This document shows, piece after piece, positions 34,548 to 43,142 of a stretch of 64,000 bases of DNA. The notes beneath the pieces were generated by a model. The model searched no databases. It had not been told where the DNA came from and saw only the letters and a program-made list of their open reading frames with translations. The stretch lies in NCBI RefSeq assembly GCF_048551375.1, contig NZ_JBLYZJ010000004.1, forward strand, positions 62,001 through 126,000. Direction: 5' to 3'. Origin of the DNA: Faucicola sp048551375. GTDB lineage: Bacteria; Pseudomonadota; Gammaproteobacteria; Pseudomonadales; Moraxellaceae. Within the stretch, counting starts at the first letter, position 1, and every line of letters begins with the position of its first letter. A program made the translations under genes and the position numbers.

Positions 34548-36764
34548 ATGCCCAACCAAACCCTAAATCTTGCCATTGATGGTATGACGTGCCAAGCCTG
34601 TGCCACTCGTATCGAAAAAGTCCTGAACAAAAAATCCGCCATCAGCGAGGCAAGTGTCAATTTTGCTAATGAATCGGCTCATATCAGCTTTGACGATAGC
34701 GAAACCACCCTTGATGAAATCCTTGATTGGGTCGCCAAAACAGGCTTTACCGCCCATGTCCAACGTGCCGAAGATTTGACCAATTCCACGCTGACAGACG
34801 ATGCCCCTTCTTGGCAACTGTGGGCGATTTGGCTGTGCTTGTTGCCGTTTTTGGTGGGTATGGTTGGCATGTGGCTCGGTAACCATAATTTGATGTTACC
34901 GATTGAATGGCAGTTTGTGTTGGCGACCGTGGTACAGTTGGGCTTGGCATTGCCGTTTTATAAAAGTGCGTGGGCGAGTATCAAGGGCGGACTTGCTAAT
35001 ATGGATGTGTTGGTGGTGCTTGGTACGCTGACGATTTGGGGCTATTCGACCTATATTTTATTTGATTTTATCCAACGCCACCCCTTGAGCCACCTTGCTC
35101 ACAGCTCGTTGCCTGTATATTTTGAAGCCAGTGTGATGGTGATTGCCTTTGTGCGGTTGGGTAAATACCTTGAGCATCGCACCAAAAAACACAGCCTTAA
35201 CAGCATTCATCTGTTGCTTGATTTAACCCCCCAAAGCCTTGAGATTCAACAAGCCAATGGCGAATGGCAAGCCACCCCGATGGCAGAGGTGCGACAAGGT
35301 CAAATTGCCCTTGCCAAAGCAGGCGGACGCATTGGGGCGGATGGCGTGGTGACGGCAGGCGAGGGCTGGTGTGATGAAAGCCATCTGACAGGCGAGTCTG
35401 AAGCCATTGCCAAGCGTATCGGTAGCAAGGTGATGGCAGGGGCAATGGTGGCAAATGGTAGTTTTGAATACCAAGTCACCGCCACAGGACAGCAAACTCG
35501 GTTGGGCGATATGATTCAAGCCTTGCACGATGCTCAAGGCACAAAAGCCAACATCGCACGGCTTGCCGACAAGGTGGCAGGCGTGTTTGTGCCTGTGGTG
35601 GTGGCGATTGCGTTGCTTACCTTTGGGCTGAATTTTTATTGGCTATATGACTTGAACGAATCTCTGATGCGAGCGGTGTCGGTATTGGTCATCGCCTGTC
35701 CGTGTGCGTTGGGGCTTGCCACGCCATCAGCGATTATGGCAGGGATGGGCGTATCGGCTCGGCATGGCGTGTGGTTTAAGGATGCTCAAGCCCTTGAAGC
35801 CACAGGCTCGGTGGATACCGTGGTACTGGATAAAACAGGCACATTGACCGAGGGCAAGCCCAAATTGGTCGCTCATTATCTGATGGATAATCAGCTAAAA
35901 TTTGGTGATATTTTGACCCTTGTGGCGAGTGTCGAACGTCATGCCAATCATCCGCTTGCCAGTACCCTTGTGCAACTGGCTCAAAATCTTGCCAAAGAGC
36001 GAGGCAAAACCCTTGAGTTTTTACCAGTTAGCCATGTCAAAACCGTGCAAGGGCAGGGCGTACAAGCCAATATTGACGGCTTTGGTCAAGTCAAAATCGG
36101 CACGTTTGAATTTGCTAATTTTGATGAAGCCATGTTAGGCGATGATATAGCCACGGATAGTATTTGGCACATTGCCAGTCAAGTGGCGGTGAGTGTCAAT
36201 GATATGCCGTTGGGGGCGTTTGCGTTGGCGGATAGCCTAAAAGTCGATAGTATCGCTGTTATCGAGTCGCTTAAACAACAAGGCTTAAGTGTGATGTTGA
36301 TGAGTGGTGATAAACAATCTGTGGTGGATTATATCGCCCAACAAACCAAGATTCGCCAAGCCTTTGGACAACTCTCCCCTCGTGATAAAGCTGATAATAT
36401 CGCCCAACTGCAACAACAAGGCAAAAAAGTGGCGATGGTCGGTGATGGGGTCAATGATGCCCCTGCGATGGCAATGGCACAAGCGAGTTTTGCGGTGGAA
36501 GGCGGTACGGATATCGCCAAACATACCGCTTCGGCACGCTTAATGGGTGATTCGCTCAAGCACGTTGGCTATGCGGTTGCCATTGCTCGTGCTACCTTAC
36601 GCAATATCAAACAAAATTTATTTTTTGCGTTTATTTATAATTGTATTGGTATTCCGTTGGCAGGGTTGGGGTTGTTAAATCCGATGATTGCGTCACTAGC
36701 GATGGCACTTAGCTCAATTTCGGTGTTGATGAATGCGTTACGCTTGACACGGTTTAGGGTTTAA
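34548..36764 (+). CDS. copA: Copper-exporting P1B-type ATPase CopA
   Basis: A 738-residue inner-membrane Cu(I) exporter. It has one N-terminal HMA domain (MTCQACAT, Cys15/Cys18), eight hydrophobic segments and the CPC metal site at residues 384-386 in ACPCALGLATPSA. It also has the phosphorylation loop DKTGTLTEG (Asp428), an HP motif in HANHPLAS, and a GDGVNDAPAM hinge. All elements for active transport are present. It is the third plus-strand gene after the CueR promoter. Its stop lies 27 bases inside the convergent Fic gene. Confidence 0.95.
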   Translation: MPNQTLNLAIDGMTCQACATRIEKVLNKKSAISEASVNFANESAHISFDDSETTLDEILDWVAKTGFTAHVQRAEDLTNSTLTDDAPSWQLWAIWLCLLPFLVGMVGMWLGNHNLMLPIEWQFVLATVVQLGLALPFYKSAWASIKGGLANMDVLVVLGTLTIWGYSTYILFDFIQRHPLSHLAHSSLPVYFEASVMVIAFVRLGKYLEHRTKKHSLNSIHLLLDLTPQSLEIQQANGEWQATPMAEVRQGQIALAKAGGRIGADGVVTAGEGWCDESHLTGESEAIAKRIGSKVMAGAMVANGSFEYQVTATGQQTRLGDMIQALHDAQGTKANIARLADKVAGVFVPVVVAIALLTFGLNFYWLYDLNESLMRAVSVLVIACPCALGLATPSAIMAGMGVSARHGVWFKDAQALEATGSVDTVVLDKTGTLTEGKPKLVAHYLMDNQLKFGDILTLVASVERHANHPLASTLVQLAQNLAKERGKTLEFLPVSHVKTVQGQGVQANIDGFGQVKIGTFEFANFDEAMLGDDIATDSIWHIASQVAVSVNDMPLGAFALADSLKVDSIAVIESLKQQGLSVMLMSGDKQSVVDYIAQQTKIRQAFGQLSPRDKADNIAQLQQQGKKVAMVGDGVNDAPAMAMAQASFAVEGGTDIAKHTASARLMGDSLKHVGYAVAIARATLRNIKQNLFFAFIYNCIGIPLAGLGLLNPMIASLAMALSSISVLMNALRLTRFRV

Positions 36765-37877
36765 TTGGTAGGTGATGTTTTTACCTTTGCCCAAATTTTT
36801 TTGCAAAACCCCCTTATCTATCAAGTCATTGATATCTCGTAAGGCGGTATCCGCAGATACTTTGGTGATGATTGCCCATTTTTTGGTGGTTAAACTGCCA
36901 TAAAAATCGGTCAATAACTTGTTTAACATCAAGGTTTGCCTATCATTAAAGCTCACCTTGCTATGTACTTGCCAAAATTTTGCCTTGAACATGATTTTAT
37001 CAGTGGCGACCAACGCATGGATGAGGGCATGATTTAGTGTCGTCAAAAACCAAACCAACCAATCAGTAATATGATTATCGCCCTTTTGAGTTTTTTCGAG
37101 TATTTCATAATAGCTCTTGCGGTCAAGCAAAATTTGGGCGGATAAACTATAAAATCGCTGAGGGCTACCGTCACTATTTGCCAAAGCACGTTCAGTAATT
37201 GCTCGTGTCAGCCGACCATTGCCATCATCAAATGGGTGAATCGTTATAAACCATAAATGAGCAATACCTGCTTTAATAAGCCAATCCATATTTGGTTGCT
37301 CACTGATAGGGGTATTAAACCATGCTAAAAATTGGCTCAATTCGTCCATTAAGCGTTCGGCAGATGGGGCTTCAAAATGTACTTTCGTACGCCCATAACC
37401 GCCTGATACTACTTGCATAGCACCTTCGCTATCATCTCGTAACTGACCTGTCTTGACAGCATATAGCCCACTAAAGCCTGTTGGAAACAACGCTCGATGC
37501 CATGGCAATAACTCATCTAATGTTAATGGTTTAGCAAAATCAAAAGTTGCTTTTAACAACATCTCAACCACGGCTTCCACCTCTCGACTAGGTGTCGGTA
37601 AACCCACCGTTGCCACGCCCAAAAACCGAGCCACTGATGAACGAACTTGTTGTTGATTGAGTAATTCGCCTTCAATTTCAGAGGTTTTAATGACTTCAAG
37701 GGTAACCGCATTGAGTTGGGCTTCAAGATTGAGTTCAAAACCAATACTTTGCAAACGCCCCATCAATTGCCCTTGCTTTAGGCGAATCTCACTAACCAAC
37801 GGCAACAAAGCATGGCTATCATATTGCCAATCTGTCCAACTGGCTTGCTGATGAATATATAAAGGAAAATGCGTCAT
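36738..37877 (-). CDS. Fic-family AMPylase with N-terminal inhibitory motif
   Basis: A 379-residue Fic protein. The active-site motif HPFDDGNGR is at residue 214. An N-terminal helix carries TSEIEG (residues 65-70), which matches the inhibitory [ST]xxxE[GN] motif, so this is probably a class II, self-inhibited enzyme. An N-terminal DUF4172-like region (HQQASWTDWQYD) and a C-terminal winged-helix-like domain (WAIITKVSADTALRDINDLI) complete the common three-part architecture. It is expected to transfer AMP to a target, which cannot be deduced. No antitoxin partner gene is adjacent. A perfect inverted repeat lies upstream at 37953-37983. Confidence 0.9.
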   Translation of the reverse strand: MTHFPLYIHQQASWTDWQYDSHALLPLVSEIRLKQGQLMGRLQSIGFELNLEAQLNAVTLEVIKTSEIEGELLNQQQVRSSVARFLGVATVGLPTPSREVEAVVEMLLKATFDFAKPLTLDELLPWHRALFPTGFSGLYAVKTGQLRDDSEGAMQVVSGGYGRTKVHFEAPSAERLMDELSQFLAWFNTPISEQPNMDWLIKAGIAHLWFITIHPFDDGNGRLTRAITERALANSDGSPQRFYSLSAQILLDRKSYYEILEKTQKGDNHITDWLVWFLTTLNHALIHALVATDKIMFKAKFWQVHSKVSFNDRQTLMLNKLLTDFYGSLTTKKWAIITKVSADTALRDINDLIDKGVLQKNLGKGKNITYQLNPKPCQA

Positions 37878-37952
37878 CAAAATACGTTTATGGTTATTTT
37901 AGCCTAATTAATACAAGTCATGCGGTAAAACATCGCTTATTCACCGCAAATT

Positions 37953-37983
37953 ATGCGTTGAATCATAGCATAATTCAACGCAT
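37953..37983. promoter_or_regulatory. Perfect 11-bp inverted repeat upstream of the Fic gene
   Basis: ATGCGTTGAAT at 37953-37963 and its inverse ATTCAACGCAT at 37973-37983 flank a 9-base spacer. A second pair, TGCGGT / ACCGCA, lies at 37920-37947. Neither has a T run, so they are more likely operators than terminators; this is unproven. Confidence 0.4.
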
Positions 37984-37992
37984 TTCTGCTAC

Positions 37993-38022
37993 AAAAAAAA
38001 GACCAGCCCAAGCCAGTCTTTT
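37993..38022 (-). terminator. Terminator after pnuC
   Basis: On the minus strand, AAGACTGGC pairs with GCTGGTCTT (two G-T pairs) and leads into eight T. Confidence 0.75.
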
Positions 38023-38039
38023 ATCATTGTTAATCAATA

Positions 38040-38813
38040 TCATGCCATCAATCCATTCGGATTGCCTTGGTTTTTCAATTTATTATCTTCTTCACTGCGA
38101 TGCCATTCGTATAGACCGACAAACGCATTAATTTGATACACCATGGTTTGAATGGCAAAAATATAATTGCCTGTCATCAAATTAACAATCAACCACACAA
38201 AATTCACCGCAATCCACAACCACCAGTTGAATGAATAACGCAAAATCATGGTCGCTTGGGCAGTAATTGACAGCACAAATGCCAATACATTAATCCAAAA
38301 AAAGTCAATCACGCCTAAAAATTTACTACCATCATCAGCCACGACCGCATACCCCATCGAAGCCAACCATTGATTGACTGTTGGGAATAACGCCAAACCA
38401 ATCACAATAAATACCAACGTCACGCCCCAAATCGCCTTATTAGCTTCTTTGGGAATCATATTACCATCACCATCGGTATTTTTAGTCCAATAAAACATCC
38501 CATATAAATGGGTAAAAAAGTTAAACATCGGTGCAAGCATCAAGCCAACTGCCCCAGATGTGCCTTGCACGATGGTTTCGCCTGCCGTTGCCATCATGCC
38601 AAAGCCATTGCCTGCCACGTTACGGCGAAAACTCAATGATACCACGCAAATCAAGCCAATCAGTGATACCCCTAAATAAAACCAGTTGAGCAATGAATGG
38701 TCTGTGGTAAGCCAAAACCCTGTACTCAAGGCGATGACACCAAAAAAGAACCAAGCAACCGTCCATTCTTGCGACCATTCGCCTGTGATTTTATCCAATA
38801 ATTCAATTCGCAT
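38040..38813 (-). CDS. pnuC: Nicotinamide riboside transporter PnuC
   Basis: A 257-residue inner-membrane protein with seven hydrophobic segments. It has PnuC-family features including the NWWLWIAVNFVW segment, VLSITAQATMILRY and the C-terminal YQINAFVGLYEWHR. PnuC imports nicotinamide riboside for NAD synthesis. The ATG at 38813 has AAGAGA upstream; a longer frame from 38849 has no ribosome site. It lies 319 bases downstream of nadR on the same strand. The gap contains repeats, so cotranscription is possible but unproven. Together with nadR it makes a salvage pathway. Confidence 0.9.
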   Translation of the reverse strand: MRIELLDKITGEWSQEWTVAWFFFGVIALSTGFWLTTDHSLLNWFYLGVSLIGLICVVSLSFRRNVAGNGFGMMATAGETIVQGTSGAVGLMLAPMFNFFTHLYGMFYWTKNTDGDGNMIPKEANKAIWGVTLVFIVIGLALFPTVNQWLASMGYAVVADDGSKFLGVIDFFWINVLAFVLSITAQATMILRYSFNWWLWIAVNFVWLIVNLMTGNYIFAIQTMVYQINAFVGLYEWHRSEEDNKLKNQGNPNGLMA

Positions 38814-38883
38814 GGTATAATCTCTTATAAAAAATGTATCAATGTTCATTTAACAATTGTTGTAATACCAAACCCACATAATA

Positions 38884-38908
38884 AGGGTGTAATGCTTACG
38901 TCCTATTA
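38884..38908. repeat. REP-like element core, copy 8 (degenerate)
   Basis: AAGGGTGTAATGCTTACG followed by TCCTATT, with the upstream TACCAAACCCA flank shared with copy 2. Confidence 0.6.
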
Positions 38909-38966
38909 GTTAAAGATATTAGACTTCTTTCTAAACTGTAAAAATCAATCAAAAATCTTTATTTAA

Positions 38967-39040
38967 CCCCACCCCAGCCCTCCCCTTAACAGGGGAAGGA
39001 GCGGTTCTCCCCCTGCAACGGGGGAGTTAGAGGGGGGGCT
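38967..39040. repeat. C/G-rich palindromic repeat, copy 1
   Basis: CCCCACCCCAGCCCTCCCC and AACAGGGGAAGG are followed by TCTCCCCCTGCAACGGGGGA and AGAGGGGGGGCT. They fold as two hairpins of opposite C/G bias. The inverse arrangement occurs at 54091-54164. Confidence 0.75.
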
Positions 39041-39132
39041 AAAAAGAGGTCTATTAAGCCCTACGGTATAACATTCATTGAAAATGGTAAAAGTATTTGA
39101 TGGCAGTATGCCAATCTTAGCTATTTGATTAG

Positions 39133-40188
39133 CTATTTGGTCAAATCTTGATAACCATGAAAAATCAACTCATCAATCAATGCCACTGCCTGTAAAAAGC
39201 GTTGATGATAATCTGGGCTATCGACAAACAATGGCTGAATATTGTGACGAGCAAAAATTTGCTTGAGGCGATTTTCAAAACGCTCACGTTGTTCACTTGA
39301 CCCAAGTGACCGCATCCCATCAGCGACCCAAGGCGTGTTATTGGCAAGCATGATGGTGTAATCGAGCCTAAACTCATCAATACAAGCGGTCAAAAATGGG
39401 TGGGTTTTGCCCTCATATTCTTCACAAAATGCCTGTGTCGTGACAAAATCGGTATCCACCAAAGTCAATGGGGCAGGGGCAAGCTGTTTTGCCACACGAA
39501 TCGCCTGCTCATGGTCGGTTGCCATCAGCGGATAGTCGTCATATTGCATGCCAAGCTCTGTGCCACCCAAATCCGTTTGCACAAACACTCGCCCCATTTC
39601 TAACGCATAGCTTGCCCCATAATAATTCACCAATTTGTGCAACAGCGTGGTTTTACCAGAGCTTTCACCACCGACAATCGCCACGGTTTTGGTATAGCTT
39701 GGGCGGGCTTGCGGATGAATGGCAGACCAATATAAAGCAGGATTGGCATGGATTTTATCGCTATTAAATGCTGGATGGCGAGGGGTACTAAGGACAGGCA
39801 CAATCAGCTCAAGTTGGTTTAGCGGATGGGTTTCATCAATAAATAAAATCGGCTGTTCTATGCCACTGGTCAGATGCGGAAAGCGTTGCAATAAGTTGGT
39901 TAGCACGCCATTGACTTTATCTTGAGAAATCGCTTGATGGTCGTCCTCATACGTGGGCGTGACCACATCTGGCAATAACTCAATATGCACAAATGGCAAA
40001 TCCGCAAACGCCATCGTGAGCCAACGGACTTTATCTTTTAAATTAATGTTAAAATTTGGATTGGGGCGAGGGTGAGGGGTGACAAACAGGTATAAATCCT
40101 TGACTTGCCCACAAGCATGCAAAATACTCCGCACATGCCCCAAATGTAATGGCTCAAAATGCCCAATAATTATCCCTGTCTGTTGCAT
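39133..40188 (-). CDS. nadR: NMN adenylyltransferase / ribosylnicotinamide kinase (NadR-type, no HTH)
   Basis: A 351-residue bifunctional NAD salvage enzyme. The N-terminal half is a nucleotidyltransferase with GHFEPLHLGH (His15 and His18 of the HxGH motif) and a late VLSTPRHPAF region. The C-terminal half is a P-loop kinase (GGESSGKTTLLHKL near residue 170) followed by RMGRVFVQTD- and WVADGMR-like blocks. Unlike E. coli NadR there is no N-terminal helix-turn-helix, so it should be an enzyme only and not the NAD repressor. The ATG at 40188 has GGAAT upstream. It precedes pnuC. Confidence 0.9.
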   Translation of the reverse strand: MQQTGIIIGHFEPLHLGHVRSILHACGQVKDLYLFVTPHPRPNPNFNINLKDKVRWLTMAFADLPFVHIELLPDVVTPTYEDDHQAISQDKVNGVLTNLLQRFPHLTSGIEQPILFIDETHPLNQLELIVPVLSTPRHPAFNSDKIHANPALYWSAIHPQARPSYTKTVAIVGGESSGKTTLLHKLVNYYGASYALEMGRVFVQTDLGGTELGMQYDDYPLMATDHEQAIRVAKQLAPAPLTLVDTDFVTTQAFCEEYEGKTHPFLTACIDEFRLDYTIMLANNTPWVADGMRSLGSSEQRERFENRLKQIFARHNIQPLFVDSPDYHQRFLQAVALIDELIFHGYQDLTK

Positions 40189-40432
40189 AGCGTATTCCAA
40201 TGATTGATTTGGTTTATCAAAAAATGACCTATGATAGCTTATTTTTTATGCAATGGCATAATAAAATGTCGTGAGTTAAACTAATTCACAAGTTGTAACC
40301 AAGATGTCTGAAATCGTTACCAAAGCCAAACAAGATAGTCGGAAGAAATTGATTCCAATCGGTTATAATGCCTTGTAATTAAAGTATTAAATTTTGAATA
40401 CCCAGATAACTTTTAGGAAATTCATCACGATT

Positions 40433-40654
40433 ATGTCAAATAAACTCGTTAAGCTTCATCGTTCCACCAACCACCGTATGATTGCTGGGGTTATGGGAGG
40501 CGTTGCTGAGTATTTGGGCTGGAGTCCAACGCTAGTACGCCTATTATTCGTCATCATCTCAACCATGAGTGTGGCAGTACCGGGCATTTTAATTTACATC
40601 ATCCTTTGGATTATGATGCCCCAAGCGACCGTGGCATCATACCATAGCTATTAA
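40433..40654 (+). CDS. PspC-domain membrane protein
   Basis: A 73-residue protein that is one PspC domain: LHRSTNHRMIAGVMGGVAEYLGW, then LVRLLFVIISTM and a membrane helix VAVPGILIYIILWIMMP. PspC domains act in phage-shock envelope-stress responses, but this single-domain form has no psp genes nearby and its role is unknown. The ATG at 40433 is chosen, with TTAGGAAA upstream at a long distance; an earlier in-frame start lacks the family pattern. Confidence 0.8.
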   Translation: MSNKLVKLHRSTNHRMIAGVMGGVAEYLGWSPTLVRLLFVIISTMSVAVPGILIYIILWIMMPQATVASYHSY

Positions 40655-40802
40655 TAATTATTAAGTTTTTTTAAACAAAAAACCTCAAAATAAAAATAAT
40701 TCATTAATCGGCATAGCTGACCCAACAAAAACGAATAGTTTGTTTATTAGCCAATAACAATAATTAAAAATAATAACCAACACTTTACTTGCTTTTCCTC
40801 CT

Positions 40803-40834
40803 GCCCAAATGTGATTGCATTTGGGTATTTTTTT
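40803..40834 (+). terminator. Terminator hairpin on the plus strand
   Basis: CCCAAATG pairs with CATTTGGG around a short loop, followed by a T run. It ends the transcript from the PspC gene, 150 bases after its stop. The interval is AT-rich with no open frame. Confidence 0.75.
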
Positions 40835-40853
40835 ATCCAAAAAATTTTATATT

Positions 40854-40975
40854 AGGACTTACGCAAAATGTCATTTGTAGGTTGGGTGGAAGCATGAGAC
40901 CCAACACAAAAGGTCGAAAATGTTGGGTTTCGTAACCTCAACCCAACCTACGATAGGTATAAATGCGTAAGCCCT
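40854..40975. mobile_element. MITE-like element with AGGACTTACGCA terminal repeats, copy 3
   Basis: It starts AGGACTTACGCA and ends TGCGTAAGCCCT (one change), flanked by ATT and AAT. The interior is replaced by the GTAGGTTGGGT palindrome (40877-40952), unlike copies 1 and 2. It is 122 bases long with no coding content. Confidence 0.75.
40877..40952. repeat. GTAGGTTGGGT palindromic repeat, copy 2 (inside the MITE-like element)
   Basis: GTAGGTTGGGTGGAAGC and the inverse CAACCCAACCTACG enclose an inner ACCCAACA / TGTTGGGTTT pair, as at 5159-5232. Confidence 0.75.
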
Positions 40976-40980
40976 AATGT

Positions 40981-41013
40981 AAAAAAAGGCGTGTTATGCA
41001 AACACGCCTTTTA
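40981..41013 (-). terminator. Terminator after fumA
   Basis: On the minus strand, AAAAGGCGTGTTTGC pairs with AACACGCC and is followed by a T run. The plus-strand reading also has T-rich flanks, so it may be bidirectional. Confidence 0.8.
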
Positions 41014-41037
41014 AATGAAAAAATTTAAGGATAAAAA

Positions 41038-42567
41038 TTAAGGCACAAAACGCACAGGTTCGGCAATTACTTCTTTAGCACGTTCAGCGACTTTGTCAAA
41101 ACGGTGAATGCTATTACCTTGATTATCAACCGCCACGGTCACAGGCATATCTTCCACGTCAAACTCATAAATCGCTTCCATACCAAGCTCTGGGAATGCC
41201 AACACTTTGGCAGATTTGATGGCTTTTGACACGAGGTAGGCTGCACCACCCACGGCAATCAGATAAATCGCCCCATGTTTGGCAATCACTTCACAAGTGG
41301 CTGGGCTACGCTCAGATTTACCAATCATACCAATCAAGCCTTGGTCAAGGATGGTATCGGTGAATTTATCCATACGAGTTGAGGTCGTAGGGCCCGCAGG
41401 TCCGACCACTTCGTCACCCACTGCATCGACAGGCCCGACATAGTAGATAAAGCGGTTGTTTAGCTCAACAGGTAGCGGTTCGCCTTTGGCAAGCATATCA
41501 ACCATGCGTTTGTGGGCGGCATCACGACCTGTCAAGATTTTACCACTTAATAACAGCGTGTCACCGATGTTAAATTGGCTGAGTTTCTCTTTGGTAAGGT
41601 CATTGACGTTGACTTTGATAACATCGTCCGAGCCGAATGACACTTCTGGCCAATCCGATAATGATGGCACAGGCATATCCGCTTCACCGTTGCCATCAAG
41701 GGTAAAATGCAGGTGGCGAGTGGCGGCACAGTTTGGAATCATGGCGACCGCTTTACTGGCGGCGTGGGTTGGGAAGTCTAATACTTTAACATCTAATACA
41801 GTGGTCAAACCGCCCAAGCCCTGTGCGCCAACGCCCAATTCATTGACTTTTTCAAACATATTGAGGCGGAAACGCTCAACCGTATTTAGTTCTGCACCGC
41901 TGTCAGCTTTGGCTTGTAGCTCGTGAATGTCGATGTGTTCCATCAATGAGCGTTTGGCAAGCATCATGGCTTTTTCGGGTGTACCGCCCACGCCAATGCC
42001 AAGAATCCCCGGTGGACACCAACCTGCACCCATTGCTGGGATGGTTTTTAATACCCATTCTTCCACCGAGTCTGATGGGTTTAACATGGCAAATTTGGCT
42101 TTATTTTCTGAACCACCGCCTTTGGCAGCACAGATAACATCGACTTTATCGCCTGCGACCACGTTCATGTGGACGACTGCTGGTGTGTTGTCTTTGGTGT
42201 TTTGGCGTTTGCCGATTGGGTCAACCAAAATCGAGGCACGCAAGGGGTTTTCTGGGTTGTTGTAGGCACGGCGAACGCCTTCATTGACCATGTCTTCCAC
42301 GGTCATATCCGTTTCCCATTGTACATTCATACCGATATCAAGGAACACCACCGCACTGCCTGTGTCTTGGCAAATCGGACGATGACCCATCGCTGACATA
42401 CGGCTGTTGACAAGGATTTGTCCCATGGCATTTTTGGCAGATGGGTTGGTTTCTTTTTGCCATGCTTCATACACGGCATCGACAAAATCTTTGGGGTGAT
42501 AGTAGCTGATAAACTGAAAGGCATTGGCGATTGAATTGATAAAATCGTCTTTTTTGATGACGGTCAT
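41038..42567 (-). CDS. fumA: Fumarate hydratase, class I (Fe-S)
   Basis: A 509-residue iron-sulfur fumarase that interconverts fumarate and malate in the citric acid cycle. The N-terminal half carries MGHRPICQDTGSAVVF, with the cluster Cys and QDTG active-site block, and GGGSENKAKFAML. The C-terminal half shows GKILTGRDAAHKRM and VGPAGPTTSTRMD. Order and size match the fused class I enzyme rather than split alpha/beta forms. AAAAAGGACTAGCC precedes the ATG at 42567. It is monocistronic with its own terminator. No class II fumC is in the window. Confidence 0.93.
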   Translation of the reverse strand: MTVIKKDDFINSIANAFQFISYYHPKDFVDAVYEAWQKETNPSAKNAMGQILVNSRMSAMGHRPICQDTGSAVVFLDIGMNVQWETDMTVEDMVNEGVRRAYNNPENPLRASILVDPIGKRQNTKDNTPAVVHMNVVAGDKVDVICAAKGGGSENKAKFAMLNPSDSVEEWVLKTIPAMGAGWCPPGILGIGVGGTPEKAMMLAKRSLMEHIDIHELQAKADSGAELNTVERFRLNMFEKVNELGVGAQGLGGLTTVLDVKVLDFPTHAASKAVAMIPNCAATRHLHFTLDGNGEADMPVPSLSDWPEVSFGSDDVIKVNVNDLTKEKLSQFNIGDTLLLSGKILTGRDAAHKRMVDMLAKGEPLPVELNNRFIYYVGPVDAVGDEVVGPAGPTTSTRMDKFTDTILDQGLIGMIGKSERSPATCEVIAKHGAIYLIAVGGAAYLVSKAIKSAKVLAFPELGMEAIYEFDVEDMPVTVAVDNQGNSIHRFDKVAERAKEVIAEPVRFVP

Positions 42568-42704
42568 GGCTAGTCCTTTTTGAGTTGGGGGAAATACTTA
42601 AATTTTCATACATCCGATAATTTAACGCTAGGCTAATTTTAGCGTAAAATAGCCATTTGAGCTATGTAAAAATTTATCACTCCCACAAAATAACAGGCAT
42701 ACCA

Positions 42705-43055
42705 ATGACCAAATCCACCAAAATCCCAAAACCGTTTACCCCTCGGCAAATCGAGCAACTCGTTAACGCCCAACGCCTCAACGACCGCATTCATCAACAC
42801 AATGATAAACTTATCGAGATGTATGAAGAACTTAATAACGTACTACCCATGATAGAAGAACTGGAAAAATTCTATTTCAAAGATTGGGGGAAATATTACG
42901 ACAAAGAAATCAGTGAAGCGGATTTGGCAGAAATCAACCGCCAAGCTGAACCTAAAGGGCATTCGGTATTGGGTGAAGATACCATTTGGAATACCTTGAG
43001 TACCACTCGGCAATTACGCATTGATTTGTTAAAGGTTTTGGCGAATCATTTATAA
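42705..43055 (+). CDS. DUF4298-family protein
   Basis: A 116-residue soluble, highly charged protein. Helical FTPRQIEQLVNAQRLNDRIH and MYEELNNVLPMIEELEKFYFKDW precede the conserved YYDKEISEAD and the GHSVLGEDTIWNTL block. These are the landmarks of DUF4298 as I recall them; no function is established. It could start at 42657 instead, but the ATG at 42705 gives the usual family length. It is divergent from fumA. Confidence 0.75.
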   Translation: MTKSTKIPKPFTPRQIEQLVNAQRLNDRIHQHNDKLIEMYEELNNVLPMIEELEKFYFKDWGKYYDKEISEADLAEINRQAEPKGHSVLGEDTIWNTLSTTRQLRIDLLKVLANHL

Positions 43056-43087
43056 ATTATTCAGTTTAACAGCATTGTTTTATCAAA

Positions 43088-43110
43088 GGGCGTAAGCATT
43101 ACGCCCCTAC
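43088..43110. repeat. REP-like element core, copy 9
   Basis: GGGCGTAAGCATTACGCCCC followed by TAC. It precedes the MITE-like copy 2 by about 30 bases. Confidence 0.75.
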
Positions 43111-43142
43111 AAGAACGCCTATTTTCAAGCTACGCTATAAAT

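Noticed and set aside
36738..37877. A Fic/antitoxin operon
   Set aside because: No antitoxin gene is adjacent; the inhibitory motif is inside the protein itself.
38040..40188. A NAD-sensing riboswitch before pnuC
   Set aside because: The gap contains palindromic repeats but no recognised riboswitch core.
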